From Legionella gresilensis (GTDB taxonomy: Bacteria > Pseudomonadota > Gammaproteobacteria > Legionellales > Legionellaceae), in the NCBI RefSeq assembly GCF_900639865.1, contig NZ_CAAAHX010000004.1, positions 309,563-373,562 on the forward strand: DNA of 64,000 nt, read 5' to 3'. Numbering within the stretch: the stretch's first letter is position 1; the number at the start of each line of letters is the position of its first letter. Below the pieces are notes generated by a model. The model did not search any database. It saw only the letters and a program-made list of their open reading frames with translations, and had not been told where the DNA came from. Position numbers and translations under genes: made by a program. Positions 25,800-35,300 of the stretch are shown here, in pieces.

Positions 25800-26285
25800 A
25801 TGCCTTCCTTTGATATTGTTTCAGAAATTAATACAGTTGAGTTACGCCATGCTGTTGAGAATACTAGCCGTGAAATAGCAACCCGCTTTGATTTTCGCGG
25901 TGTACAATCCAGTGTTGAACTCAATGATTTAACGGTAACTCTAAAATCTGAATCAGATTTTCAGGTTCGTCAATTAGAAGATATGTTTCGTAATCACTGC
26001 ACCAAGCGTAATGTCAGCGCAGCAGGTACAGAAATAGAAGACGAGCCTATTCATAGTGGTAAAACATATTCTTTAAATATGAAATTTAAGCAAGGGATAG
26101 ATCAACCTACTGCGAAAGAAATTATAAAATTAATTAAAGACCATAAACTGAAAGTACAAACCTCTATTCAGGGTGATAAAATACGCGTAACAGGTAAAAA
26201 GCGTGATGATTTGCAAGAAACAATTGCACTACTTAAAAAATCAGATATTAAAATACCGTTACAGTATGAAAATTTTAGGGATTAG
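25800..26285 (+). CDS. yajQ: YajQ-family nucleotide-binding protein
   Basis: A 161-residue protein of typical YajQ length. 'PSFDIVSEINTVELRHAVENTSREI' and 'ATRFDFRGVQSSVEL' at the start and 'GKTYSLNMKFKQGID' further on are near-diagnostic. YajQ proteins bind nucleotides, including cyclic di-GMP in some species, and can affect virulence gene expression. A -10-like TATAAT lies at 25771-25776. Single gene, next to the start of the polysaccharide locus. Confidence 0.95.
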   Translation: MPSFDIVSEINTVELRHAVENTSREIATRFDFRGVQSSVELNDLTVTLKSESDFQVRQLEDMFRNHCTKRNVSAAGTEIEDEPIHSGKTYSLNMKFKQGIDQPTAKEIIKLIKDHKLKVQTSIQGDKIRVTGKKRDDLQETIALLKKSDIKIPLQYENFRD

Positions 26286-26396
26286 AATACTTTCGTGGAA
26301 TAAAATCGTTTTGAAAAAGATTGGTAATTTATTATCCTTGCAGATAGTGAAATGGGTATGAGCCTTTTAGAGGCACTTTAGTGAAGAGGTAGTTTA

Positions 26397-26942
26397 ATGA
26401 AAGCAACGCGATTAAAAATTCCAGATGTAATCTTATTGCAGCCTAAAGTATTTGAAGATGCTCGCGGATTTTTCTTTGAAAGTTTTAACCAGGCTCATTT
26501 TGAAGAAATCATTGGGCGTTCAGTCCGTTTTGTTCAGGATAATCATTCACGTTCTGGAAAAAATGTTTTACGTGGCCTTCATTATCAGATTAAACAAGCA
26601 CAAGGTAAATTAGTTCGGGTGACTTCCGGCGCTATCTTTGATGTAGCTGTCGATATTCGAGCTTCTTCATCAACATTTGGCCAGTGGGTAAGTGAAATAC
26701 TTTCTGCAGAAAATAAAAAACAACTTTGGGTGCCTGAGGGTTTTGCACATGGTTTCGTTGTTTTATCAGAAACTGCTGAGGTACTTTATAAAACAACCGA
26801 TTATTGGGCACCTGAACATGAACGTTGTATCAAATGGGATGACGTTGATCTAGCTATTGATTGGCCCACTGATGAGCAACCACAAATTTCACAAAAAGAC
26901 GGGCAGGGTTTACCATTGTGTAAAGCAGAGTTATTTGAATAA
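26397..26942 (+). CDS. rfbC: dTDP-4-dehydrorhamnose 3,5-epimerase
   Basis: A 181-residue RmlC. 'PDVILLQPKVFEDARGFFFESF' and 'FVQDNHSRSGKNVLRGLHYQ' (His of 'GLHYQ' is the catalytic base) are typical, as is 'WVPEGFAHGFVVLSE'. It converts dTDP-4-keto-6-deoxyglucose to its 3,5-epimer, the third step to dTDP-L-rhamnose. Its partners rmlB, rmlA and rmlD lie 10-17 kb away on the other strand. 'AGTGAAGAGGTAGTTTA' gives a good ribosome-binding site. It begins the plus-strand half of the locus. Confidence 0.95.
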   Translation: MKATRLKIPDVILLQPKVFEDARGFFFESFNQAHFEEIIGRSVRFVQDNHSRSGKNVLRGLHYQIKQAQGKLVRVTSGAIFDVAVDIRASSSTFGQWVSEILSAENKKQLWVPEGFAHGFVVLSETAEVLYKTTDYWAPEHERCIKWDDVDLAIDWPTDEQPQISQKDGQGLPLCKAELFE

Positions 26943-27059
26943 TAGGCAAACTAAATAATTAAAAGCCACTTAATATAAGTTAGGAAATAGTTATTTAAAT
27001 AGGTAAAAGATAACTTATTTTCTATATTTTTCGATTGATCATTTTTATTAAGGAAGATT

Positions 27060-28541
27060 ATGGTATTTAGCTCGCCTGTTTTTCTTTTCTTATTTTTACC
27101 CTTATTGCTCAGCTTATACTATTTATTACATCCGCGTTACAGAAACATTATTCTCCTTTTAGGAAGCTTGTTTTTTTATGCTTGGGGTGAACCCTTATAT
27201 GTTTTGCTGATGATAAGTTCTATTTTATTTAACTGGGCAATTGGACTAGGTATTGCAACTATTTCGGATAAGAAAGGGAAATTTCTAATATTAGGATTTG
27301 GCGTTAGTGTTAATTTAATTACGTTAGCTTATTATAAATATGCTGCTTTTTTAATATCGAGTTTTAATATAGTTTTATTTAAAGTACTCCATTTTAACTT
27401 AGATGTTCATAATGTTATTTTACCTGTAGGTATATCCTTTTTCACTTTTCATGCCATATCTTATATTGTTGATGTTTATAGAGGTCAAGGCTATGTATTA
27501 CGAAACCCGCTCAATATGGGCCTTTATATTTCTTTCTTTCCTCAACTTGTTGCTGGCCCTATCATACGTTATCACGATATTGCTAAACAATTATTAAATC
27601 GAACGAATTCAATAGCGAGGTTTTCATCAGGAATAGAGCGCTTTGTATTTGGATTAGGTAAAAAAATTCTTATTGCTAATACTTTAGGTCAGATTGCTGA
27701 TCAGGCATTTAATACACCTAATTCTTCTTTATCTACTTCTATAGCTTGGTTTGGGCTTATTTGCTATACATTACAAATTTACTTTGATTTTTCAGGTTAT
27801 TCTGACATGGCTGTTGGTCTGGCACGTTTATTTGGTTTTGAGTTGACCGAAAATTTCAATTATCCCTATATTTCACGATCGGTACGAGAGTTTTGGCGCA
27901 GATGGCACTTATCGTTGTCAACTTGGTTTAGAGACTATTTATATATTCCTTTAGGTGGAAATAGAGGATCTTGGTGGCGGGTACGGTTTAATCTATTTAC
28001 TGTTTTTTTTCTTTGTGGATTATGGCATGGAGCAAGCTGGAATTTTGTAATTTGGGGTATGTTTCATGGTATTCTTTTGGTGATTGAACGAGGTGGTTTT
28101 GGGAAAAAAATTGATAACGCGCCAGCCTATATGGGGCATATTTATACCTTACTTATGGTCATGATTGGCTGGGTTTTCTTTAGAGCTGACACCTTAATTT
28201 ATGCTTTAGTGTACCTTAAAACTATGTTTCTAGGGGGGCATGGGCATGGTTTTACACCAGAAATGGCTATCTATTTAAATAGCTATACATTTTTTATCCT
28301 TATTGTTGCGATCATCACATCTTGCCCAATTTTAACCTTTCTGGCACGTGACTGGCGTAATCGGTTATTCCCTGCGCATGTGCAAAAGGGTTATATAAAA
28401 TTTGTAGAGGGCCTACAGCTATCTGATGCCAGCTTGTCTTTGATGGCTACACGTTTCGCAGTAACATCATTTATTCTAATTGGTAGTGTCTCTAAGTTAG
28501 CTACTACAACCTATAACCCGTTTATTTATTTTAGGTTTTGA
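27060..28541 (+). CDS. MBOAT-family O-acyltransferase (AlgI-like)
   Basis: A 493-residue multi-pass membrane protein of normal MBOAT size. 'LWHGASWNFVIWGMFHG' (about 321-337) contains the two key His residues (323 and 336); 'FDFSGYSDMAVGLARLFGF' and 'SREFWRRWHLSLSTWFRDYLYIPLGGNR' type motifs identify the AlgI branch, which passes acetyl groups across the inner membrane. Its stop is one base before the start of the AlgJ/AlgX-like gene, so they are a pair that would O-acetylate an exported glycan. AAGGA precedes the ATG. A second copy lies at 51.5 kb. Confidence 0.92.
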   Translation: MVFSSPVFLFLFLPLLLSLYYLLHPRYRNIILLLGSLFFYAWGEPLYVLLMISSILFNWAIGLGIATISDKKGKFLILGFGVSVNLITLAYYKYAAFLISSFNIVLFKVLHFNLDVHNVILPVGISFFTFHAISYIVDVYRGQGYVLRNPLNMGLYISFFPQLVAGPIIRYHDIAKQLLNRTNSIARFSSGIERFVFGLGKKILIANTLGQIADQAFNTPNSSLSTSIAWFGLICYTLQIYFDFSGYSDMAVGLARLFGFELTENFNYPYISRSVREFWRRWHLSLSTWFRDYLYIPLGGNRGSWWRVRFNLFTVFFLCGLWHGASWNFVIWGMFHGILLVIERGGFGKKIDNAPAYMGHIYTLLMVMIGWVFFRADTLIYALVYLKTMFLGGHGHGFTPEMAIYLNSYTFFILIVAIITSCPILTFLARDWRNRLFPAHVQKGYIKFVEGLQLSDASLSLMATRFAVTSFILIGSVSKLATTTYNPFIYFRF

Positions 28542-28542
28542 T

Positions 28543-30129
28543 ATGGAAAATTTAAATAAGGAACAATTTTTCAATTATTTACTCGTTCTTTTTTTTATTA
28601 TGTTATTAACGCTACCTTTAATTGGGATTAAATTAACGAGTGTTGATGCTGCAGAACAAAGAGTCCATAATAAGCGGCCTAAACTTATTTTATCTAGGGA
28701 AGGCTTTAAGCTATTCCCTCATGACTTTGAAGCCTACTTTAATGACAATTTTGGTTTTCGTAGTTATTTTTTAGATCTATATAATCAAGCTGTCCATTAT
28801 TTATTTAAAGAGTCTGGCTCGCCCAGAGTTATTGTTGGGAAAAACGACTGGTTATTTTATAGTGACGATAGAAGTTTAGAAGATATTCAAGGAAAAGAGC
28901 ATTTATCACCAGAGGAATTAGAAAAATGGGCCTTAACCATAAAGGAAAGGGGGACATGGCTAGCTAGTAAGGGAATAAAATATCGTTTTGTAATCCCTCC
29001 AGATAAACACAGTATCTTTTCAGAGTATTTACCTGCTAGTCATAAAAGGCATAATTTCTCTCGTTTTCAGGAGCTAATGACTTATTTAGGCTCTAATCCT
29101 TACGTGATAGATTTATTACCTATTTTAAAAGAAAATAAAACCCCAGATAGACCTAAACTCTACTTTCGAACAGATACGCATTGGACATCATACGGTGCTT
29201 ATTTGGGGTATTTGAATATTATGAAATCATTAGGAAATGACTATCTACCTAATACAATCTTATATAAACGAGAAAATTTTAAAAATGGACCAAAAACTAA
29301 AAGAGATTTAGCGGTAATGGCTAGGCTTAATTTGTTAGAGGAAGATATTGTTCCTGAGCCAGATAAAAATTACTTTTACCCAGCTCAATTACTTGATCCT
29401 TTAGGATTTAAACAAAACGCATTTAAAACAGGAGCCACCTACGCGCCGTTTAAAACCAGAACTTTGCTAATTTTCCATGACTCATTTACCTCTGGTATGT
29501 CTAGATATTTTTCTTCTGGCTTTAAGCGAGTAGTTTATTTTTGGGGGATGCCGGATAATGAACAATTTGTACAACTTGTCTTACAAGAAAATCCTGACGT
29601 CGTAATAGAGGAGCGAGTTGAGCGCTCAATGCGATTTGTTCCTAATCCAGATTTATATGAAAGTTTAAAAAAATTAAACGATCCAAAAATGCATCAATAT
29701 ACTGATGTAGACTTAGCTAAAAGAAAGGAAGTATATAAGCTAATTATGAAGAATGCGCAGTTGTCGAAAGATGAAAAAGGGGTTTATATCAGCTTGGAGG
29801 GAGAGCTATGGGCTCGATTTCCTGAAGGGGAGGTTAAAGGTGGCGCCGTTGATTCCATTACACAAGAAGGGGATCATATTACAATATATGGTTGGGCAGC
29901 TTTTACTGACGCGAAAATGCCTGCCGATTATGTAGGTGTTATTGCTAATAATCGCGTTGTTTTTATTGATGGCGTTAATCTAGATCGAGCTGACGTGGCT
30001 AATTATTTTAATAACCCCACATTAACAAGAGTAGGATTTAAATTAAAAATACCTAATGAAATAGTGGGCTCGAAGGATAATATAAAATTATTCGCTATAA
30101 AAGATAAACAGGTTGCCTTTTTATCTTAA
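28543..30129 (+). CDS. AlgJ/AlgX-like SGNH acetyltransferase with extra C-terminal domain
   Basis: A 528-residue protein with one N-terminal membrane helix (about 10-28) and a periplasmic SGNH-type domain. 'IPPDKHSIFSEYLP' (about 160), 'RTDTHWTSYGAYLGY' with Asp-x-His near 210-212, and 'FHDSFTSGMSRYF' with the catalytic Ser near 314 match AlgJ/AlgX. It is longer than the second copy in the window: about 110 extra residues (from about 420) form a beta-rich domain ('HITIYGWAAFTDAKMPADYVG'). This may bind the target glycan. It works with the MBOAT protein before it. Confidence 0.85.
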   Translation: MENLNKEQFFNYLLVLFFIMLLTLPLIGIKLTSVDAAEQRVHNKRPKLILSREGFKLFPHDFEAYFNDNFGFRSYFLDLYNQAVHYLFKESGSPRVIVGKNDWLFYSDDRSLEDIQGKEHLSPEELEKWALTIKERGTWLASKGIKYRFVIPPDKHSIFSEYLPASHKRHNFSRFQELMTYLGSNPYVIDLLPILKENKTPDRPKLYFRTDTHWTSYGAYLGYLNIMKSLGNDYLPNTILYKRENFKNGPKTKRDLAVMARLNLLEEDIVPEPDKNYFYPAQLLDPLGFKQNAFKTGATYAPFKTRTLLIFHDSFTSGMSRYFSSGFKRVVYFWGMPDNEQFVQLVLQENPDVVIEERVERSMRFVPNPDLYESLKKLNDPKMHQYTDVDLAKRKEVYKLIMKNAQLSKDEKGVYISLEGELWARFPEGEVKGGAVDSITQEGDHITIYGWAAFTDAKMPADYVGVIANNRVVFIDGVNLDRADVANYFNNPTLTRVGFKLKIPNEIVGSKDNIKLFAIKDKQVAFLS

Positions 30130-30136
30130 GAAAAAT

Positions 30137-31018
30137 ATGAGTACAAATTCAAAGATAGCACAAAGCCCTACCAATTCACTTTCAGCGGTTTCTCGTTGGC
30201 CTAAACAGCCCACGTTACCTTTTGCTTTAATGAGAAGTCTTATACTTAATAAATATTTAATTTTACAAATGACTAAAAGAGAGATAGCGAGTCGCTATCG
30301 AGGCTCCCTTTTAGGCTTTACCTGGTCTTTCATTAATCCTTTAGCTCTGTTAGTCGTATATACCTTTGTCTTTTCACAAATTTTTCATTCTCGTTGGACA
30401 GGCGTAGATAATACAGATCCGTTTCAATCTGGATTAATCTTTTTTGTAGGATTAATTATCCAAAACTTTTTTGCCGAGGTCTTAAATCGTTCTCCTACTT
30501 TAATTATTTCTAATAATAATTATGTAAAAAGAGTTGTATTTCCTTTAGAAATATTGCCAGTTATTACATTATGTACAGCTTTATTTAACGCGGCTGTTAG
30601 TATACTGGTATTATTAGTGTCTTTCCTCTTATTAACAGGCCATATCCATTTAACCCTTTTTTTCCTGCCAATTATTTTATTTCCACTTTGCTTATTTACA
30701 GCGGGGTTGGCATGGATTTTCTCCGCATTAGGAGTATTTTTGCGTGATATTGGGCAGTTTATTAATTTATTAACGATAATGTTGGTTTTTCTTTCTCCCG
30801 TATTTTATCCAATTACCGCTGTACCTGAAAAATATAGGCCCATTATTTTGGCTAACCCATTAACCTTTATTATTGAGCAAATGCGAGACATAATATTGTG
30901 GGGCAATTTACCTAATTGGAAGGGCTTAAGCTTTTATATGTTAGTCGCGTGTATTTTTGCCTGGCTTGGCTATAGTCTTTTTCAAAAAACAAGAAAAGGA
31001 TTTGCAGATGTTATCTAA
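30137..31018 (+). CDS. wzm: O-antigen ABC transporter permease (Wzm)
   Basis: A 293-residue ABC-2-type permease. The true start is ATG 30137 rather than the upstream TTG 30113, which lies inside the previous gene. 'LILQMTKREIASRYRGSLLGFTWSFINPL' is the family's cytoplasmic N-terminal signature, followed by six membrane segments and 'LLTIMLVFLSPVFYPITAVP', typical of Wzm/KpsM-like permeases. It exports a lipid-linked polysaccharide with the ATPase next to it, whose start overlaps its end by 11 bases. Confidence 0.93.
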   Translation: MSTNSKIAQSPTNSLSAVSRWPKQPTLPFALMRSLILNKYLILQMTKREIASRYRGSLLGFTWSFINPLALLVVYTFVFSQIFHSRWTGVDNTDPFQSGLIFFVGLIIQNFFAEVLNRSPTLIISNNNYVKRVVFPLEILPVITLCTALFNAAVSILVLLVSFLLLTGHIHLTLFFLPIILFPLCLFTAGLAWIFSALGVFLRDIGQFINLLTIMLVFLSPVFYPITAVPEKYRPIILANPLTFIIEQMRDIILWGNLPNWKGLSFYMLVACIFAWLGYSLFQKTRKGFADVI

Positions 31019-32357
31019 TGATGTATGTATTAGTGTAAACAATCTCAGTAAATGTTATCAAATTTATGAAACACCTAAAGATAGACTCAAGCAATTCCTT
31101 TTTTCTCCTCTTCAGCAAAGATTTAAAAAGCAAGCAAAAAAATATTTTAAAGAATTTTGGGCATTAAAAAATATATCTTTTACTGTCACAAGAGGTGAAA
31201 CTGTTGGCATTATTGGTCGTAATGGTTCAGGTAAATCAACTCTATTACAAATTATCTGCGGCACATTACTTCCAACTGAAGGTACAATAAAAAAAACCGG
31301 ACGCATTGCTGCATTACTAGAGCTTGGTTCGGGATTTAATCCAGAGTTTACAGGTCGTGAAAATGTTTACATGAATGCCTCAATTCTTGGCTTGACTCGA
31401 GATGAAATAGACGAGCGTTATGAAAATATTGTCGCTTTTGCTGATATGAAAGACTTTATGGAACAACCTGTAAAGACCTATTCTAGTGGTATGATGGTAA
31501 GACTAGCGTTTGCTATTCAAGCTCAAATTAATCCTGACATTCTAATTGTTGATGAAGCGCTAGCGGTAGGCGATGCTAAGTTCCAGGCTAAATGTTTTGA
31601 ACGTTTGCGGGTATTAAAAGAGAATGGAACAAGCATACTTTTAGTTACACATTCAAGCGATCAAATTATTAAGCATTGCTCGCGCTCGATTTTGTTAGAT
31701 AATGGTGTAATGTTAGAAACGGGTAAACCCCTAGATGTTACCAATAGGTATATGGATTTGTTATTTGGTAAGCAATCGGTAAAAAGCCTTCCCACTCCTA
31801 AACTGGAAACCCAAAAAAATAGTCTATTGTCTAACCCTTTCCTAACGTATGATCTAAGTATTATAGAAGATGTGTTTGCTAGCCGCCCAGGTTATAATCC
31901 TAACGAATACCGCTGGGGCGACAAAAAAGCAAAAATACTTGATTTTTATATGCAGGCAGGCGAGGAACCTTATCCAATTTCTGTCTGTTCAGGCCAAACT
32001 ATTTTATTAAGTGTTTCAATAAAGTTAATGCAAGAGCTTGTACGTCCAATCTTTGGTATCACCATTAAGACTGTTGAAGGAATTACCGTATATGGCACTA
32101 ATTCAGAAATGCTTGAGCTATTAGAATTACAGAGAGCAGGGCTTCAAGATCAAGTTTACCAATTTAATGCTTCTTTCAACTGTTTATTAGCATCTGGGGA
32201 CTACTTTATTTCTTTAGGTATTGCTACGCGCGAAGGGGAGGAGATTATTCCGCATGATAGAAGATATGACTCTATTCACTTTCATGTAAAGCCGCTAACT
32301 AACTTTTTTGGACTTGCTGATTTAGGTCTTACATTAAAAGTAAAGGAAATTTCTTAA
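31008..32357 (+). CDS. wzt: O-antigen ABC transporter ATPase with C-terminal carbohydrate-binding domain (Wzt)
   Basis: A 449-residue protein. I start at ATG 31008, preceded by AGGA seven bases away; the longer frame from 30957 runs into wzm. Walker A 'GRNGSGKST', signature 'YSSGMMVRLAFA' and Walker B 'DILIVDEALAVGD' define the ATPase (1-250). Residues about 290-449 are a Wzt-type C-terminal beta-sandwich ('TILLSVSIKLMQELVRPIFGITIKT' region), which in known systems recognises the modified end of the chain. This implies a chain-terminating cap, matching the gene that follows (TAATG overlap). Confidence 0.93.
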   Translation: MLSNDVCISVNNLSKCYQIYETPKDRLKQFLFSPLQQRFKKQAKKYFKEFWALKNISFTVTRGETVGIIGRNGSGKSTLLQIICGTLLPTEGTIKKTGRIAALLELGSGFNPEFTGRENVYMNASILGLTRDEIDERYENIVAFADMKDFMEQPVKTYSSGMMVRLAFAIQAQINPDILIVDEALAVGDAKFQAKCFERLRVLKENGTSILLVTHSSDQIIKHCSRSILLDNGVMLETGKPLDVTNRYMDLLFGKQSVKSLPTPKLETQKNSLLSNPFLTYDLSIIEDVFASRPGYNPNEYRWGDKKAKILDFYMQAGEEPYPISVCSGQTILLSVSIKLMQELVRPIFGITIKTVEGITVYGTNSEMLELLELQRAGLQDQVYQFNASFNCLLASGDYFISLGIATREGEEIIPHDRRYDSIHFHVKPLTNFFGLADLGLTLKVKEIS

Positions 32358-35300
32358 TGAATTTTTTATTTACTCTTGATTCTGTTTATATTTTAGATAG
32401 CAAAACGCAAGTCTGGTCTCGTCCCGATTATGAAAGCATTCCCTATAGTGATGGTGACGAGGTTGAAGAAAGGCTTGCTGTTATTTTAACCGAAGCAAAT
32501 GACTTAAGTGTATTATCTACACAATTAAAAAAATACTGCACAAACTGGCCCTGGTCCTATCATTTAAGTAGCGCTAGAGCTAATATTTTAAGGCCTTTTC
32601 AAAAGGAGCTTGATGGCGCCGAAGTATTAGAAATAGGTGCAGGATGTGGAGCCGTAACTCGTTTCCTAGGAGAAAGTAGGGCAAATGTTGTTGCTTTAGA
32701 AGGTACTTATCGACGTGCTGCTCTTACAAGAATGCGTACACGCGATTTAAAAAATGTAGAAGTAGTTTGTGAACGGTTTGATCAATTTCAAGGAAATAAG
32801 AAATTTGATTTTATTACATTAATTGGTGTATTAGAGTACGCTAATATGTATATGTCTTCAGAAGAAGAGCCGCCTGTACTAGCTTTACTAAAACGAGTTT
32901 GTCGATTTTTAAAACCTGAGGGCAAATTAATTATAGCTATTGAAAATCAGCTCGGCTTAAAATATTTTGCTGGGGCGCCTGAAGATCATTTAGGCTTACC
33001 TATGTATGGTATTGAAGGGCGTTATCATAATGATGGGCCTCAGACTTATGGCCGGCAAGTTTTGACAAACTATATTAAGCAAGCAGGTTTTGCTTCTACA
33101 AATTTCTTTGGAGCTTTTCCAGATTATAAATTTCCGGTAACAATTATCGATGAACAAGGGTTTACTCATGAAGAATTTGACCCTATACCTTTAATCAACG
33201 CATCAGTTAAAAAAGATCTGCAATTACCTAGCCTTTTGTCTTTTTCACCTGAATTAGTATGGCCTAGTCTATGCGATAACAAGTTAGCTTTAGATGTTGC
33301 TAATTCATTTTTAATTGTGGCTAGCTTAGCGACGACAAACAAATTATCAAATACTAATACACTTGCTTACCATTACAGCACTGAAAGGCGTAGCTATTTT
33401 TGTAAAGCAACCATTTTTAAGCAAATAGAAGCTGGGGTCCTTGAAGTTCATTATCATTTGTTAGAACCTAAAACAATTAGACTAAAGACAAAATGGATCA
33501 CTCATTCTTTAGAAAATAAAGCTAGTTATATATCCGGGAAATTACTTATATTCGATTTAATTAGGATAGTAACTCAGGATGGATGGCACATTCGTGAAGT
33601 AGGTAGTTTTTTACGTCGATATATAAATATTATTTTATCGTTATGTACTCCAACTATATCTAAAGAGGCACTTACTATTGATACATCTGTATCAGGTGAG
33701 TGTTTTGACATGGGTTGGAATATTATTATTAGTTCAGATGGCCAGCTTCATGTAATTGATAAAGAATGGATCATTAAACAGCCCTTATCTGTAGGTTTTA
33801 TTTTATTTAGATGTTTATTGGCTTTGACCAATAGCCTTTCTAGGTTTGGGAAACCAGTTTATACTAATATAAAAACTCGCTTAGATTTCTTTCAGGAAGC
33901 TTATAGAGAAGCAGGGTTTGAAATTGATTTAGACAAAATAAAGAACTATTGTCAGCTTGAAGCAAATATATATAGTGAAGTTATAGGCTTAACTATTTGT
34001 AGTGAAGTATGCTGGCCACTTGATACTTTGCTCCCTTTTAGTAATTTAGGCCAAGCTATACAAGATAAAAATCAACAAAATACAGCTTTAACTTGTGAGC
34101 TTGAGCAGATAACTAAAAAATATAATGCATTAAGCAATCAGCATAAAGAGCTTTTTCAACATGCTAATAACCAAAATATTTCTATTTGTGAATATCAAAA
34201 CCAACTAGAAGCTATTAAAAATTCTTTGAGCTGGAAGGTTTCTAAACCAATTCGAATTATAGGAAGCGCAATGTTAAAATTTCAAAGAGCTATTAAACTG
34301 GCAAATAAAAGTTACCAAATTTACAAGGAAGAAGGTTACCGAGAGTTAAAAGGAAGGGTACAGTCCAGAATGAAAAGTTATCCTTACTACTTGTATTCTG
34401 TGTTAATTTCTAGAGCTTTTATAAAATTCTTTAAATATTTGCTTTCTGGACAATTATTGAAAAAATGTCGTACATATGGCGGCATTAGAAAAACAATTTC
34501 TAATTTTTTAACGATCCCATCTCAAGTAGTTGCGGGCGCTCCTATAAAATATTGTTTGCAAATTCCGTTAAATTATTCATTTGAAAAATGGACAACGGAT
34601 CCAGAAATAGCAGTCATATGCCATATGTTTTATGTTGATCTTTTAGAGGAAATTTCAGGTTATTTGAAAAATATTCCTTTTTCATTTGATTTATTTATCA
34701 CAACTAATACTCAAGAAAAAAAGGTGGAAATTGAAAACTATTTTTTAGAGTGGGCAAAAGGATCTGTCAGTGTAAAAATCGTTGAAAATCGTGGAAGAGA
34801 TATTGCGCCGAAGTTAATTGAATTTGCACATGTTTATTCTAAATATGAGTTTTTTCTACATATCCATACAAAAAAATCACCACATTACAAAGGAATGGGC
34901 TGGCGGAATTATTTATTTGAGACTCTATTAGGCTCTGAAAAAATTATTCAAAGTATTTTTGAGGCATTTAGGCGGGATAAAGATTTAGGCATGATTGCGC
35001 CTGAACACTTCCACTTACTTCGCCCGCATGTGGGATGGGCAAATAATTTTAAAATCGCTCAGAGTTTTGCAGAGAAGTTGGGAATAAAATTACAGAATAA
35101 TAATCGTATAGATTTTCCTTCAGGGTCTATGTTTTGGGGTAGATCAGCAAGTTTAAAATCGTTGTTAAATGCTCATCTTACTTATAATGACTTTCCTATA
35201 GAAAATCAAGAAACAGATGCTACCTTAGCACATGCTATAGAAAGATTATATTTTTTCATATGCGAACATGCAGGCTATAAATGGATTAAAATCACTCTCA

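Noticed and set aside
30113-30136. N-terminal extension of wzm from TTG
   Set aside because: It lies within the preceding AlgJ-like gene; ATG 30137 is right after that gene's stop.
30957-31007. N-terminal extension of wzt
   Set aside because: It overlaps wzm coding sequence; ATG 31008 has a good ribosome-binding site and gives the usual N-terminus.
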